6,345 nucleotides of DNA from Planctomycetota bacterium. Lineage in GTDB: Bacteria > Planctomycetota > UBA11346. Positions within the stretch are counted from its first letter, which is position 1. Each line of letters starts with the position of its first letter. Both the position numbers and the translations under genes were made by a program. The notes beneath the pieces were generated by a model. That model saw nothing but the letters and a program-made list of their open reading frames with translations. It was not told where the DNA came from and made no database searches. The stretch is taken from contig CANETI010000158.1 of assembly GCA_947440715.1 (NCBI GenBank), positions 1 through 6,345 on the forward strand, read 5' to 3'. Shown one piece after another: positions 6,266 through 6,345 of this stretch.

Positions 6266-6345
6266 AATGGTCGGGTTCTATAAGTGGTGTCAGAATCCGC
6301 AAGATGCGGTTTGATAGGTATTTCTGCCTTTACCGTCGCCAGATC
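6262..6345 (-). CDS. Possible C-terminal end of an upstream gene (partial, right edge)
   Basis: On the minus strand one frame stays open from the window edge for 27 codons and stops at TGA (6264-6262), overlapping the lipoprotein ATG as ATGA. The visible tail includes EIPIKPHLADSDTTYRTRPL. The other two minus frames close within these bases. An ATGA overlap is a hallmark of translational coupling and would explain why the lipoprotein lacks a Shine-Dalgarno. Against it: an open run of this length is expected by chance about one time in four, the codons ATA and AGA look unusual beside the neighbours, and the sequence has no recognisable domain. It could equally be an untranslated promoter region. 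Confidence 0.3.
   Translation of the reverse strand, partial: DLATVKAEIPIKPHLADSDTTYRTRPL
6297..6309. repeat. Perfect inverted repeat upstream of the lipoprotein gene
   Basis: CCGCA (6297-6301) and TGCGG (6305-6309) enclose AGA. AA/TT pairs two bases further out can extend it across a single mismatch. It lies 32 bases upstream of the lipoprotein start, inside the putative partial frame. No T-run follows on the minus strand. It could be an operator or an RNA hairpin. Confidence 0.25.

Noticed and set aside
5669..6283. Several open frames on both strands over the lipoprotein gene
   Set aside because: Shadows of the OmpA-domain gene, with no recognisable products.

Overview
The window suggests a bacterium of the Planctomycetota-Verrucomicrobiota-Chlamydiota group, with Verrucomicrobiota favoured. 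This is inference. The main clue is the long minus-strand gene at the left edge, a heme c plus DUF1587/DUF1595/DUF1592-type protein (the 'Planctomycete cytochrome' family), which is common in Planctomycetota and Verrucomicrobiota. A Gram-negative style OmpA-like lipoprotein, a LacI-family regulator and the tRNA-dependent (C5) heme pathway fit this. Base composition is moderate, with frequent TTA/TTG leucine codons, and it looks uniform across the window. I see no insertion sequence, integrase, tRNA, CRISPR array or phage gene.

Layout: (1) 1-1335, minus: N-terminal 445 residues of an exported c-type cytochrome/DUF1592 protein that runs off the left edge. (2) 1336-1764: a 429-base non-coding divergent region with a sigma70-like promoter for each flanking gene and two short hairpins. 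(3) 1765-2838, plus: LacI-family repressor whose promoter lies so close to the ATG that the mRNA may be leaderless. (4) 2897-3682, plus: eight-helix CcsA/HemX-type membrane protein. (5) hemA (glutamyl-tRNA reductase), plus, whose reading frame opens at 3675 inside the end of the previous gene; a better start is 3711. (6) 4976-5584, minus: rhomboid-type intramembrane serine protease, convergent with hemA. (7) 5627-6265, minus: OmpA/MotB-domain lipoprotein, upstream of the rhomboid gene and probably co-transcribed with it. (8) 6262-6345, minus: an open frame from the right edge whose stop overlaps the lipoprotein start as ATGA; it may be the tail of another gene.

How the genes work together: the CcsA/HemX-like protein and HemA form a tight heme unit, with HemA catalysing the first committed step of tetrapyrrole synthesis and the membrane protein probably acting in HemA control or in heme delivery for c-type cytochromes. 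The left-edge cytochrome would be a consumer of such heme, but nothing shows a direct link. The lipoprotein and rhomboid genes form a separate envelope pair. Most starts in the window lack a clear Shine-Dalgarno sequence. The clear exception is GAGGG ahead of position 3711 in hemA.

Overall this looks like mostly ordinary chromosomal gene content. I find no convincing new system. The points most worth a second look are the leaderless-looking repressor start, the paired hairpins in the divergent region, the hemA start choice and the ATGA junction at the right edge.
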